Of a stretch of DNA of 64,000 bases, positions 12,753 to 23,898 are shown piece by piece. The position numbers and the translations under genes are program-made. The stretch covers positions 805,548-869,547 of the forward strand of contig JAVSMO010000001.1 of the NCBI GenBank assembly GCA_032027165.1, in the 5' to 3' direction. Numbering within the stretch: the stretch's first letter is position 1; each line of letters begins with the position of its first letter. Below the pieces are notes generated by a model. That model had not been told where the DNA came from and did not search any database. It saw only the letters and a program-made list of their open reading frames with translations. The DNA comes from Denitratisoma sp. (GTDB lineage: Bacteria > Pseudomonadota > Gammaproteobacteria > Burkholderiales > Rhodocyclaceae).

Positions 12753-13412
12753 ATGGACGCCCTCATCCAGACCCTGGCGATTTACGCCATTCCGGTCCTC
12801 CTCGCCATTACCCTGCACGAAGCCGCCCATGGCTACGTGGCGCGGTATTTCGGAGATCCGACCGCCTATCTGGCGGGGCGCATCAGCCTGAATCCGCTGC
12901 GTCATATCGATCCGGTCGGCACGATCCTGGTGCCCGGTGCGATCCTGGTGGCGAGCAAGCTGATCGGTGGCAGCGCCATGCTGTTCGGCTGGGCCAGGCC
13001 GGTCCCGGTGGACTTTGCACGCCTGCGCAATCCGAAAAAGGACATGCTGTGGGTGGCGGCGGCGGGACCGGGCACCAACCTGCTGATGGCCGTGGGCTGG
13101 GCGGCGCTGCTCAAGACGACCGCAACCATGGAGCCGGGATTGCTCGGCGCGTTTCTCGCAGGCAATGCGCGTGCCGGCATCGAAATCAATGCGGTGCTGA
13201 TGCTTCTCAATCTGCTGCCGATCCCGCCGCTGGACGGAGGCCGCATCGCCGTCAGCCTGTTGCCGCACCGCTTGGCCTGGCAATTCTCCCGGCTGGAGCC
13301 GTACGGCTTGGCAATCCTGCTGGTGCTGCTGTTCACCGATATACTCGGCAGGATTCTCGGGCCGTTGCTGGGCCTCTTCTTCCGGCTGCTCGATTCGATT
13401 TTCATTTTTTAG
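12753..13412 (+). CDS. Site-2-protease-family (M50) membrane metallopeptidase
   Basis: 219-residue integral membrane protein. The zinc motif HEAAH is at residues 22-26 within the first helix, and the third ligand lies in NLLPIPPLDGGR (residues ~153-164), the two hallmarks of M50/S2P proteases. Four to five hydrophobic segments are apparent, and there is no PDZ or CBS domain, so this is the short YwhC/Rhomboid-independent S2P type. Substrate unknown. It lies between yciO and trpS on the same strand. Confidence 0.9.
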   Translation: MDALIQTLAIYAIPVLLAITLHEAAHGYVARYFGDPTAYLAGRISLNPLRHIDPVGTILVPGAILVASKLIGGSAMLFGWARPVPVDFARLRNPKKDMLWVAAAGPGTNLLMAVGWAALLKTTATMEPGLLGAFLAGNARAGIEINAVLMLLNLLPIPPLDGGRIAVSLLPHRLAWQFSRLEPYGLAILLVLLFTDILGRILGPLLGLFFRLLDSIFIF

Positions 13413-13424
13413 CCAATACGCAAA

Positions 13425-14627
13425 ATGTACGCAGAAAGAGTCCTTTCCGGCATGCGCCCCACCGGGCGCCTCCACCTCGGCCACTACCACGGCGTCCTGA
13501 AAAACTGGGTCAAGCTGCAGGATGAATACCCCTGCCTGTTCTTCGTCGCGGACTGGCATGCGCTGACCACCACGTACGACGAGCCGGGCACCATCGAGGA
13601 GAACACCCGCGAGATGGTCATCGACTGGCTGGCCGCCGGCGTCGATCCCTCCCGGGCCACGCTGTTCATCCAGTCGCGCGTGCCGGAGCATGCGGAGTTC
13701 CACCTCCTGCTGTCGATGATGACGCCGCTTGGCTGGCTCGAGCGCGTGCCGACCTACAAGGACCAGCAGGAGAAACTGGAGCACAAGGATCTCTCCACCT
13801 ACGGCTTTCTCGGCTACCCGCTGCTGCAGGCTGCCGACATCCTGATCTACCGCGCCAACCGCGTGCCGGTGGGCGAAGATCAGGTGCCGCACATCGAGTT
13901 TTCCCGTGAGATTGCGCGCCGCTTCAACCACCTCTACGGCCGCGAGCCGGATTTCGAGGTCAAGGCGAGCGCCGCCGTGAAGCTGCTCGGCGCCAAGCGC
14001 GCCAGGGAGTATGAAGAGCTGCGCACGCGCTTCCAGCAGGAGGGCGACCACCAGGCGCGAGAACGCGGCCGCGCCCTGCTCGAAGAGGCGCAGAACCTGT
14101 CGACGGACGACCGCGAGCGGCTGTTTGGCTACCTCGAAGGCAGCAGCAAGATGATCCTCGTCGAACCCGGCGCGCTGCTCACCGAAGCGGCGAAGATGCC
14201 AGGCCTTGACGGGCACAAGATGTCGAAGTCCTACAACAACACCATTTCCCTGCGCGAGAGCGCCGACTCGGTGACGAAGAAGATCCGCACCATGCAGACC
14301 GATCCGGCAAGGGTGCGCCGCACCGATCCCGGCGAACCGGAGCGCTGCCCGGTCTGGCAATTCCACCTGGTGTACTCCGACGAGGGCACCAAGCAGTGGG
14401 TACAGCAGGGCTGCCGCAGCGCCGGCATCGGCTGCATCGAATGCAAGCACCCGGTGATCGATGCCGTGCTGAAGGAGCAGGAGCCGATGCACGAGCGTGC
14501 CCAGGCCTATATCGACGACCCGTCCCTGGTGCGCAGCATCATCGCCGACGGCTGCGAGCGTGCGCGCAAGCTGGCCGCGGAAACCATGCGCGACGTGCGC
14601 GAGGCCATGGGCCTGAACTACACCTGA
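13425..14627 (+). CDS. trpS: Tryptophan--tRNA ligase
   Basis: Class I aminoacyl-tRNA synthetase charging tRNA-Trp. The 400-residue protein has the HIGH-type motif GRLHLGHYHG at residues ~13-22 and the KMSKS motif DGHKMSKSYNN near residue 265. Other family segments are VADWHALTTTY, GFLGYPLLQAADILIYRA and PVGEDQVPHIEFSREIARRFN. It is longer than the ~335-residue E. coli enzyme because of a charged insertion around residues 185-235 (EELRTRFQQEGDHQARERGR...), as in other betaproteobacterial versions. Confidence 0.96.
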   Translation: MYAERVLSGMRPTGRLHLGHYHGVLKNWVKLQDEYPCLFFVADWHALTTTYDEPGTIEENTREMVIDWLAAGVDPSRATLFIQSRVPEHAEFHLLLSMMTPLGWLERVPTYKDQQEKLEHKDLSTYGFLGYPLLQAADILIYRANRVPVGEDQVPHIEFSREIARRFNHLYGREPDFEVKASAAVKLLGAKRAREYEELRTRFQQEGDHQARERGRALLEEAQNLSTDDRERLFGYLEGSSKMILVEPGALLTEAAKMPGLDGHKMSKSYNNTISLRESADSVTKKIRTMQTDPARVRRTDPGEPERCPVWQFHLVYSDEGTKQWVQQGCRSAGIGCIECKHPVIDAVLKEQEPMHERAQAYIDDPSLVRSIIADGCERARKLAAETMRDVREAMGLNYT

Positions 14628-14635
14628 GGTCGAAC

Positions 14636-15109
14636 ATGCCGCATCACGCCAAGGACGCCGAAGCGAAACTGCTGGCCTCGATCCACGAGGTCTTCGCCGA
14701 GAAGATCCCCTTCAACAAGGTGCTCGGCCTGGACGTGGTGTCGCTCGCCGGCGAAACCCCGGTGCTGCGCTTCGCCATGCGGCCCGAACTGGTCGGCAAC
14801 TTCATGCGCGGCAACCTGCACGGCGGCGTCATCTCATCGGTGATCGACGTCTGCGGCGGTCTGACGGCTTTCCTCGGCCTGCAGAAGAAGCTGCGAGATG
14901 AGCCGATCGAGGAGCGCCTGCAGCGCTTTGGCCGCATCGGCACCATCGACATGCGCGTCGACTACCTGCGCCCCGGCCTTGGCCAGTGGTTCGAGGCGAA
15001 GGGCTACATCCTGCGCACCGGCAACAAGGTGGCGGTGACGCGCATGGAGCTGCACAACGATGCCGGCGACCTGATTGCCATCGGCACCGGCGCCTATACC
15101 GTGGCTTGA
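14636..15109 (+). CDS. Hotdog-fold thioesterase (YigI/PaaI-like)
   Basis: 157-residue hotdog protein. The motif NLHGGVISSVIDVCGG matches the active-site helix of PaaI/YigI-type acyl-CoA thioesterases, and TIDMRVDYLRPGLG plus GNKVAVTRMELHND cover the central strands. The start at 14636 is 8 bases after trpS. Substrate is not predictable; it is distinct from the FlK-like thioesterase at 40480. Confidence 0.85.
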   Translation: MPHHAKDAEAKLLASIHEVFAEKIPFNKVLGLDVVSLAGETPVLRFAMRPELVGNFMRGNLHGGVISSVIDVCGGLTAFLGLQKKLRDEPIEERLQRFGRIGTIDMRVDYLRPGLGQWFEAKGYILRTGNKVAVTRMELHNDAGDLIAIGTGAYTVA

Positions 15110-15116
15110 GAATCGC

Positions 15117-15974
15117 ATGGAACCGATCACGTCCGACACTGCGCAGCCGACGCCCGAACCGGCTCACGTCGCCAAGCTCTACGGCGAACCGCTTCCGGAG
15201 ATGCCGAAGGACCTCTACATCCCGCCCGATGCGCTGGAGGTGTACCTGGAGTCCTTCGAGGGCCCACTCGACCTGCTGCTGTACCTGATCCGCAAGGCCA
15301 ACATCAACATCCTCGACATACCGATGGCGCCGCTGACGGCACAGTATCTGGTCTACGTTGAGGCAATGCGCACACGCAACCTGGAGCTGGCCGCCGAGTA
15401 CCTGCTGATGGCGGCCATGCTGCTGGAAATCAAGTCGCGCATGTTGCTGCCGCGGCCAAAGAAGGTCGAGGAAGAGGAGACGATCGACCCGCGCGCCGAA
15501 CTGGTGCGCCGCCTGCTGGAATACGAGCAGATGAAAGCCGCCGCCGCCAAGATCGACGCGTTGCCGCAGGCGATGCGCGACTACCAGTGGGTGTCGATCT
15601 GGATCACCGACGCGGCCGCCGAGCGCCTGCCCGACGTCAACCTGCACGACCTGCAGGTAGCCTGGCTGTCGCTGATGAAGCACGCCAAGGTGATGCAGCA
15701 CCACAAGGTGCGGCGCGAGGAACTGTCGGTGCGCGAGCACATGAGCATCGTCCTGCGCAAACTGCAGGGCGGCGCCTATCTCGAGTTCGCCGAGCTGTTC
15801 GACCTGACGCTCGGCGTGGCCGGGCTGGTGGTCAACTTTCTAGCCGTGCTGGAGCTCACGCGCGAGCGCCTGGTCGAGGTCACCCAGCGCGAGGTGTTCG
15901 CGCCGATCTATGTAAAATTGGCCCAATCAGAAACAGGACCGAACGATGTCGACGTCCCAACCGTACACGCCTGA
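15117..15974 (+). CDS. scpA: Segregation and condensation protein A
   Basis: Kleisin subunit of the SMC-ScpAB condensin. The 285 residues contain the kleisin N-terminal signature [25 protein letters not shown] (residues ~41-65), the helix [22 protein letters not shown], and a C-terminal winged-helix-like end ([13 protein letters not shown]). The ATG at 15117 is preferred over an upstream in-frame ATG at 15075 that lies within the preceding gene. It overlaps scpB by 29 bases, so the two are translationally coupled. Confidence 0.95.
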   Translation: MEPITSDTAQPTPEPAHVAKLYGEPLPEMPKDLYIPPDALEVYLESFEGPLDLLLYLIRKANINILDIPMAPLTAQYLVYVEAMRTRNLELAAEYLLMAAMLLEIKSRMLLPRPKKVEEEETIDPRAELVRRLLEYEQMKAAAAKIDALPQAMRDYQWVSIWITDAAAERLPDVNLHDLQVAWLSLMKHAKVMQHHKVRREELSVREHMSIVLRKLQGGAYLEFAELFDLTLGVAGLVVNFLAVLELTRERLVEVTQREVFAPIYVKLAQSETGPNDVDVPTVHA

Positions 15975-16512
15975 AGAATACAAGCGCATCCTGGAAACCG
16001 CGCTGCTGGCCGCGTCGGATCCGCTGCCGCTGTCCGACCTGAAGAAGCTGTTCGATGATGAATTCGATGACGATACCTGGCGCGTGCTGCTGAACGATCT
16101 GCGCACCGAGTGGTCGGGGCGCGGCATCGAACTGGTGCAGCTGGCCAGCGGCTGGCGCTTCCAGACCAGGCCGGAATACCAGCCCTATCTCGACCGGCTG
16201 AAAAACGAGAAGCCGCCTCGCTACTCCCGTGCCGTACTGGAGACGCTGGCCATCATCGCCTATCGGCAGCCGGTGACGCGCGGCGACATCGAAGACATCC
16301 GCGGCGTGGCCGTCTCGCCCAACGTGCTGAAGATACTGGAGGGACGCGGCTGGATCGACACCGTCGGCCACCGCGATACGCCGGGCCGTCCGGCGCTCTA
16401 CGCTACGACCAAGCGCTTCCTCGACGACCTGCGCCTGCGCAGCCTCGCCGAGCTGCCGCCGCTCACCGAAATCGAACGGGTGATGGATCTTGCCGATGCC
16501 GCGCAAGCGTAG
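15946..16512 (+). CDS. scpB: Segregation and condensation protein B
   Basis: 188-residue partner of ScpA with two winged-helix domains. The signature segment [26 protein letters not shown] lies at residues ~97-122, followed by [32 protein letters not shown]. It overlaps scpA at its start and rluB at its end (23 bases), forming a tight scpA-scpB-rluB operon. Confidence 0.95.
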   Translation: MSTSQPYTPEEYKRILETALLAASDPLPLSDLKKLFDDEFDDDTWRVLLNDLRTEWSGRGIELVQLASGWRFQTRPEYQPYLDRLKNEKPPRYSRAVLETLAIIAYRQPVTRGDIEDIRGVAVSPNVLKILEGRGWIDTVGHRDTPGRPALYATTKRFLDDLRLRSLAELPPLTEIERVMDLADAAQA

Positions 16513-17407
16513 CCCGCTGCGCCGGCCCGAGCCGGCCCGTGGGGGCGAGGCACCGCCGTCCGGCAGGCGTTCGCACGGAGAGCACAAGGAGGTCGATGGC
16601 AACCGCATTTCCCATGGTGGCAAGACGCGCTCCGGCGGGCGCCGCGGACAGCCCATGCGCCACGTCGTCGAGGCCGAGCCGCAGAAGCTGCACAAGATGC
16701 TGGCCCAGGCCGGGCTCGGTTCGCGGCGTGAGCTGGAGGAGTGGATCATCGCCGGGCGGGTGAGCGTCAATGGCAAGCCGGCCCATGTTGGCCAGCGCAT
16801 CGGTCCGCAGGATCGCGTGAAGGTCAACGGCAGGCCGGTGAACCTGAAGTTCGCCCCGCGCACACCGCGCGTCCTCATCTACCACAAACAGGAAGGGGAG
16901 ATCGTCTCCCGCGATGACCCGGAAGGCCGCCCCAGCGTCTTCGACAAGCTGCCGCGCATCGGCGGCGGCCGCTGGGTGAACGTCGGCCGGCTGGACTTCA
17001 ACACCGAGGGGCTGCTGATCTTCACCAGCAGCGGCGAGCTGGCCAACCGTCTTATGCATCCGCGCTATGAACTCGAGCGAGAATATGCCGTACGTGTCAT
17101 CGGCGAACTGCAGCCCGAACAGGAGCAGGCGTTGCTCGACGGCATCGAGCTGGAGGACGGCGAGGCGCACTTCAACACCCTGATGTCCCGCGGCGGGGAG
17201 GGGACCAACCGCTGGTACCACGTCACCCTCAACGAAGGCCGCAATCGGGAGGTCCGGCGCATGTTCGAGGCCATTGGCGTGCAGGTGAGCCGCCTGATCC
17301 GGGTGCGCTTCGGTCCGGTTTCCCTGTCGCCGCGCCTGAAGCGCGGCATGTCGTACGAACTGCCCGAAGAAGAAGTTCGGACCCTGCTCAAGACCCTCCC
17401 GAAATGA
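16490..17407 (+). CDS. rluB: 23S rRNA pseudouridine(2605) synthase
   Basis: 305 residues. A basic, low-complexity N-terminal extension of about 60 residues (rich in R, G, S) precedes an S4 RNA-binding domain ([30 protein letters not shown], ~66-95) and the RsuA/RluB catalytic domain with the nucleophilic Asp in [11 protein letters not shown] and the [12 protein letters not shown] motif. RluB is favoured over RluE/RsuA by the context after scpB, its usual neighbour. The start at 16490 overlaps scpB; starts further inside the basic region cannot be excluded. Confidence 0.92.
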   Translation: MPMPRKRSPLRRPEPARGGEAPPSGRRSHGEHKEVDGNRISHGGKTRSGGRRGQPMRHVVEAEPQKLHKMLAQAGLGSRRELEEWIIAGRVSVNGKPAHVGQRIGPQDRVKVNGRPVNLKFAPRTPRVLIYHKQEGEIVSRDDPEGRPSVFDKLPRIGGGRWVNVGRLDFNTEGLLIFTSSGELANRLMHPRYELEREYAVRVIGELQPEQEQALLDGIELEDGEAHFNTLMSRGGEGTNRWYHVTLNEGRNREVRRMFEAIGVQVSRLIRVRFGPVSLSPRLKRGMSYELPEEEVRTLLKTLPK

Positions 17408-17425
17408 GGTATCACCGGCAAGTAT

Positions 17426-17455
17426 TTGATTCTTGCCGGTCTCCTCTGCTATAAT
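17426..17455 (+). promoter_or_regulatory. Sigma-70-type promoter of the rimP-nusA-infB operon
   Basis: TTGATT at 17426-17431 and a perfect TATAAT at 17450-17455, separated by 18 bases, lie just downstream of rluB and about 100 bases ahead of rimP. Both boxes are close to consensus in an otherwise GC-rich region. Confidence 0.75.
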
Positions 17456-17518
17456 TCGCAAGTTTTCTGGTTCCGGGCCTGTTCCGTCGCTGTCGGAAGG
17501 GCTTGGGGACGGCTGGGA

Positions 17519-17540
17519 TGGGCGTTTCGCCCATTTTTTA
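17519..17540 (+). terminator. Intrinsic terminator-like hairpin in the rimP leader
   Basis: TGGGCG-TTT-CGCCCA followed by six T residues at 17534-17539, only 14 bases ahead of the rimP ATG. It lies downstream of the promoter at 17426-17455 and inside the leader, so it is placed like an attenuator rather than an end-of-operon terminator. Confidence 0.7.
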
Positions 17541-17554
17541 TTTGTGCGCCGCGC

Positions 17555-17989
17555 ATGGAATTGCTGAAGGTCATCGAGCAGGCGGTAGAGGGCTTGGGCT
17601 ATGAGCTGGTGGATTTCGAAACCAGTCCGCGTGCCCGGCTGTTGCGCGTCTTTATCGACGGGCCGAAGGGGATCGCGATCGAGGATTGCACCAAGGTCAG
17701 CAACCACCTGACCCGCCTGTTCGCGGTCGAGAACATCGACTACGACCGGCTTGAGGTGTCCTCGCCGGGCCTCGACAGGCCACTGAAGAAGGCGGCTGAC
17801 TTCGTCCGCTTTACCGGACAGGAGGCGCAGATACGCCTGCGACTGGCGGTCAACGGCCAGCGCAACTTCACCGGCATGCTGGCGGGGGTCGAGGAAGGCC
17901 GGTTGCGGCTGGAGTCCGGCGGCACGACGCATGTATTCGAACTGGACCAGGTGGACAAGGCCCGCCTGGTGCCGAAATTCAAGTTCTGA
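17555..17989 (+). CDS. rimP: Ribosome maturation factor RimP
   Basis: 144-residue 30S assembly factor. Signatures: [15 protein letters not shown] at the N-terminus, [28 protein letters not shown], and [26 protein letters not shown] at the domain boundary. The ATG at 17555 (MELLKVIEQ) is selected; an upstream in-frame opening to 17426 covers the promoter and leader. First gene of the conserved rimP-nusA-infB-rbfA-truB operon. Confidence 0.95.
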   Translation: MELLKVIEQAVEGLGYELVDFETSPRARLLRVFIDGPKGIAIEDCTKVSNHLTRLFAVENIDYDRLEVSSPGLDRPLKKAADFVRFTGQEAQIRLRLAVNGQRNFTGMLAGVEEGRLRLESGGTTHVFELDQVDKARLVPKFKF

Positions 17990-18012
17990 CAGAGGATTGG
18001 CAGGAGGAAGGT

Positions 18013-19485
18013 ATGAGCAAAGAGATGCTGCTGCTGGTGGATGCCCTGGCACGAGAGAAGAACGTCGCCAAGGATATCGTCTTCGCGGCCCTGGAATCGG
18101 CACTCGCCTCCGCCACCAAGAAGCGGATCAATGAGGAGGCCGATGTGCGCGTCGCCATCGACCAGGAAAGCGGTGAGTTCGAGTCTTTCCGCCGCTGGCA
18201 GGTCGTGCCGGACGAGGCCGTGGAAAACCCCGACGCACAGATTGCCCTCTCGGAAGCGCAGCAGGAGATGCCCGACATCCAGCTCGACGAGTTCATCGAG
18301 GAGCAACTCGAGCCGATCGACTTCGGCCGCATCGGCGCCCAGGCCGCAAAACAAGTCATCCTGCAGAAGATCCGCGACGCTGAGCGCGAACAGGTGCTGA
18401 ACGACTTCCTCGAGCGCAAGGAACACCTTGTCACCGGCACGGTGAAGCGCATCGAACGCGGCAACGCCATCATAGAGGCCGGCCGCATCGAGGCGGTGTT
18501 GCCTCGCGACCAGATGATCCCGAAGGAAAACCTGCGCGTCGGTGACCGCGTCCGCGCGTTTCTGCTGAAGATCGACCGCGCCGCGCGCGGCCCGCAGCTG
18601 ATCCTCTCGCGCACCGCACCGGAGTTCATCATCAAGCTGTTCGAGCTGGAAGTGCCGGAGATGGAAGACGGCCTGCTCGAGATCAAGTCGGCGGCCCGCG
18701 ATCCCGGCGTTCGCGCCAAAATCGCCGTGAAGTCGAACGATCCGCGCGTCGACCCGATCGGCACCTGCGTCGGCATGCGCGGCTCGCGCGTCACGGCAGT
18801 GACCAATGAACTGGCCGGCGAGCGAGTGGATATCGTCCTCTGGTCGGCCGACCCGGCCCAATTCGTCATCGGCGCCCTGGCACCGGCCGAGGTGAGCAGC
18901 ATCGTCGTCGACGAGGAGAAGCACAGCATGGACGTGGTGGTGGACGAGGACAACCTTGCCATTGCCATCGGCCGCAGCGGTCAGAACGTACGCCTGGCCT
19001 CGGAATTGACCGGCTGGGCCATCAACCTGATGACCGTCGAGGAATCGCAGAAGAAGGCCGAGGAGGAGCACGGCACGATCCGCGCACTTTTCATGGAAAA
19101 GCTGGACGTGGACGAAGAGGTGGCCAACATCCTGATCGAGGAGGGTTTCTCCACCATCGAGGAAATCGCCTACGTTCCGCTCAACGAGATGCTGGAGATC
19201 GAAGCCTTTGACGAGGACACCGTCAACGAGTTGCGCAACCGTGCCCGCAATGTGCTGCTGACCGAGGCCATCGTGGACGAAGAGCAGCTGGAGAATGTTG
19301 CCGACGACCTGCTCAGCCTGGAGGGCATGGACAAGCCGCTGGCGGCCAAGCTGGCGCGGGCCAACGTCCGCTCTCGCGACGACCTGGCCGACCTGGCGGT
19401 CGATGAGCTGGTGGAACTGTCAGGCATCGATGACGAGCGAGCCAGGAATCTGATTACCACGGCGCGCGCGCACTGGTTCGAGTAA
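18013..19485 (+). CDS. nusA: Transcription termination/antitermination protein NusA
   Basis: 490 residues. N-terminal RNA-polymerase-binding domain (1-~125), S1 domain (~135-200, [18 protein letters not shown]), two KH domains (~200-345, with [21 protein letters not shown] and [21 protein letters not shown]), and two C-terminal acidic helix-hairpin-helix repeats (~365-490, [21 protein letters not shown]...[22 protein letters not shown]), as in other proteobacterial NusA proteins that contact alpha-CTD and lambda-N-type factors. Starts 24 bases after rimP. Confidence 0.97.
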   Translation: MSKEMLLLVDALAREKNVAKDIVFAALESALASATKKRINEEADVRVAIDQESGEFESFRRWQVVPDEAVENPDAQIALSEAQQEMPDIQLDEFIEEQLEPIDFGRIGAQAAKQVILQKIRDAEREQVLNDFLERKEHLVTGTVKRIERGNAIIEAGRIEAVLPRDQMIPKENLRVGDRVRAFLLKIDRAARGPQLILSRTAPEFIIKLFELEVPEMEDGLLEIKSAARDPGVRAKIAVKSNDPRVDPIGTCVGMRGSRVTAVTNELAGERVDIVLWSADPAQFVIGALAPAEVSSIVVDEEKHSMDVVVDEDNLAIAIGRSGQNVRLASELTGWAINLMTVEESQKKAEEEHGTIRALFMEKLDVDEEVANILIEEGFSTIEEIAYVPLNEMLEIEAFDEDTVNELRNRARNVLLTEAIVDEEQLENVADDLLSLEGMDKPLAAKLARANVRSRDDLADLAVDELVELSGIDDERARNLITTARAHWFE

Positions 19486-19494
19486 GGAGCCGAC

Positions 19495-22029
<2,535 letters not shown>

Positions 22030-22041
22030 GGAGCACCGGCC

Positions 22042-22410
22042 ATGCCGAAGGAGTTCTCCCGCAGCAGCCGTGTCGCCGAGCAGGTCCAGCGCGAACTGGC
22101 TGAACTGATCCGGCTGGAGCTTAAGGACCCCCGTGTCGGCCTGGTGACCATCACCGGCGTCGAACTGACCCCGGATTACGCCCACGCCAAGGTCTTCTAT
22201 ACCACACTGGCCGATCCGTCCGCGCGGCAGGGCATCGATGCCGGCCTGCGCCGCGCCAGCGGCTTCCTGCGGCGGGAACTGGGCCGCCGCATCCGCATCC
22301 ACACTTTGCCGGAACTGCATTTCGTCTTCGACGAATCGGTAGAGCGGGGAGACCGCCTGTCCCGCCTCATCGACGAGGCCGTCGCCTCCGACCGCAAGCA
22401 CGAAGACTGA
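22042..22410 (+). CDS. rbfA: 30S ribosome-binding factor RbfA
   Basis: 122 residues with the KH-like fold of Rbf[44 protein letters not shown] spans helix-strand-strand, and [35 protein letters not shown] covers the C-terminal half. Cold-adaptive 16S rRNA maturation factor. Located between infB and truB as usual. Confidence 0.96.
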   Translation: MPKEFSRSSRVAEQVQRELAELIRLELKDPRVGLVTITGVELTPDYAHAKVFYTTLADPSARQGIDAGLRRASGFLRRELGRRIRIHTLPELHFVFDESVERGDRLSRLIDEAVASDRKHED

Positions 22411-22436
22411 TCCCGCAGGGGTAAGGCACTCCCGCC

Positions 22437-23354
22437 ATGAACCAGCCCCGCAAACCGCCGCGTCATCGGATCGACGGCGTTCTGCTGCTCGACAAGCCGG
22501 CCGGCATGACTTCAAACGCCGCCTTGCAGAAGGCCAAATGGCTGCTCAATGCCGCCAAGGCCGGTCATACCGGTACGCTTGATCCGATGGCTACCGGCCT
22601 GCTGCCGATTTGCTTCGGCGAGGCAACCAAGTTCGCCGGAGAACTGCTCGGTGCCGACAAGCGTTACGCCGCGACAGTCCGGCTCGGCATCCGCACCGAC
22701 ACGGCTGACGCCGAAGGCTTGGCGCTGGAAACTCATCCGGTGGCCGTAACGCGCGAGCAGGTGGAGGCCGTCCTGGCCCGTTTCCGCGGTGACATCCAGC
22801 AGGTTCCGCCCATGCATTCCGCCCTCAAGCGCGATGGGCGGCCCCTCTACGAGTATGCGCGCAAAGGAATCGAACTCGAGCGCGCACCGCGCGCCGTCTC
22901 AATTCATGCGTTAGATCTGTGTGCTTTCGATGCAGATCGAGTTGACTTCGAGGTGGATTGCAGCAAAGGAACCTATGTGCGTACCCTTGCGCAGGACATC
23001 GGCGATGCGCTCGGTTGCGGCGGCCACCTCGTTTCCCTGCGGCGCACCCGCATCGGCAACCTGCAGCTGGAGGATGCGATCACGTTAGAGGCATTGGAGG
23101 CATTGCCGCCGGAGTCCCGCAAACGCCTTCTGCAACCGGCGGATGCCCTTCTGGCGGCGTTACCCCGGCTGGACCTGGATGAAGCCGCAGCCCTGCGCTT
23201 CAGCCACGGTCAGGTGGTGCGGGCGGGGCAGGATTACCCCGCCGGACAGTGCCGGGTCTATGCTGCTGAAGGTCACTTCCTCGGGCTCGGCCGGGCAGTG
23301 CCGGATGGGCAGGTTGCACCGGCCCGGCTGGTGGCATCCGTCTTTGAAAAATAG
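22437..23354 (+). CDS. truB: tRNA pseudouridine(55) synthase
   Basis: 305-residue TruB. GVLLLDKPAGMTSN at the N-terminus; the catalytic-Asp motif AGHTGTLDPMATGLLPICFGEATKF (Asp of GTLDP); KRYAATVRLGIRTDTADAEG; RFRGDIQQVPPMHSALKRDGRPLYEYARKG; and VDCSKGTYVRTLAQDIGDALGCGGHL. A short PUA-like C-terminal part follows. Last gene before the separate rpsO promoter. Confidence 0.97.
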   Translation: MNQPRKPPRHRIDGVLLLDKPAGMTSNAALQKAKWLLNAAKAGHTGTLDPMATGLLPICFGEATKFAGELLGADKRYAATVRLGIRTDTADAEGLALETHPVAVTREQVEAVLARFRGDIQQVPPMHSALKRDGRPLYEYARKGIELERAPRAVSIHALDLCAFDADRVDFEVDCSKGTYVRTLAQDIGDALGCGGHLVSLRRTRIGNLQLEDAITLEALEALPPESRKRLLQPADALLAALPRLDLDEAAALRFSHGQVVRAGQDYPAGQCRVYAAEGHFLGLGRAVPDGQVAPARLVASVFEK

Positions 23355-23364
23355 GGGATTTTTA

Positions 23365-23393
23365 TTGCCGCGGAAGAGGAGCGCGGGTATAAT
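23365..23393 (+). promoter_or_regulatory. Sigma-70-type promoter for rpsO-pnp
   Basis: TTGCCG at 23365-23370 and TATAAT at 23388-23393 with a 17-base spacer lie immediately after truB. They give a leader of about 95 bases before the rpsO ATG. The leader contains an imperfect GAAGCTTGGATGAAGCC-type stem that could support S15 autoregulation, but I cannot establish this. Confidence 0.7.
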
Positions 23394-23495
23394 GCGCGGC
23401 TTCATTCGAAGCTTGGATGAAGCCCATATGGGGTGCAGTGCTCTATCAAACCGGGGCGGCACCTGATTTCAACTGCGTTTGAGAGATAAACCGAA

Positions 23496-23765
23496 ATGGC
23501 ATTTACCACCGCCGACAAGGCCAAAGTCGTGGCCGAATTCCAGCGTGCGCAAGGCGACACCGGCTCGCCCGAGGTGCAGATCGCGCTGCTGACCAACCGC
23601 ATCAACGACCTGACCGGTCACTTCAAGGAACACGTCAAGGATCACCATTCGCGCCGCGGCCTGCTGCGCATGGTGAGCCAGCGTCGCAAACTGCTCGATT
23701 ACCTGAAGCGCACGAATGCCGACAGCTATCGTGCGCTGATCGAGCGCCTCGGCCTGCGCAAGTAA
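23496..23765 (+). CDS. rpsO: 30S ribosomal protein S15
   Basis: 89-residue S15. Contains [27 protein letters not shown] and [25 protein letters not shown], the 16S rRNA-binding signature. Family length, with the canonical rpsO-pnp neighbourhood. The start ATG follows GAGAGATAAACCGAA. Confidence 0.98.
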   Translation: MAFTTADKAKVVAEFQRAQGDTGSPEVQIALLTNRINDLTGHFKEHVKDHHSRRGLLRMVSQRRKLLDYLKRTNADSYRALIERLGLRK

Positions 23766-23813
23766 CGCGGCGAGTTGCACGTGCCCCACGCTGTCGCGGG
23801 CATGACCCGATAC

Positions 23814-23875
23814 GCCGGCGACGCCCAGGATGGGCGCGCCGGCTTCGTCGTTTCTGGGGCGGTTGCGTCCGCCCC
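23814..23875 (+). promoter_or_regulatory. Tandem hairpins in the rpsO-pnp intergenic region
   Basis: Two strong stems lie between rpsO and pnp. The first (23814-23843) pairs GCCGGCG-ACGCCC with GGGCG-CGCCGGC with one bulged base. The second (23856-23875) pairs GGGGCGG with CCGCCCC around a 6-base loop and is followed by only a short T run. In E. coli this interval carries the RNase III-cleaved hairpin used for pnp autoregulation; a similar role here is inferred. Confidence 0.6.
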
Positions 23876-23898
23876 TTGCTGATTGAAAGGATAATCCC

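Noticed and set aside
11979..14492. Very long antisense open frame (over 800 codons) opposite yciO, the M50 gene and trpS
   Set aside because: It spans three well-supported genes with clear motifs. High-GC codon bias leaves the opposite strand free of stops; its product is low-complexity and His/Arg/Gln-rich.
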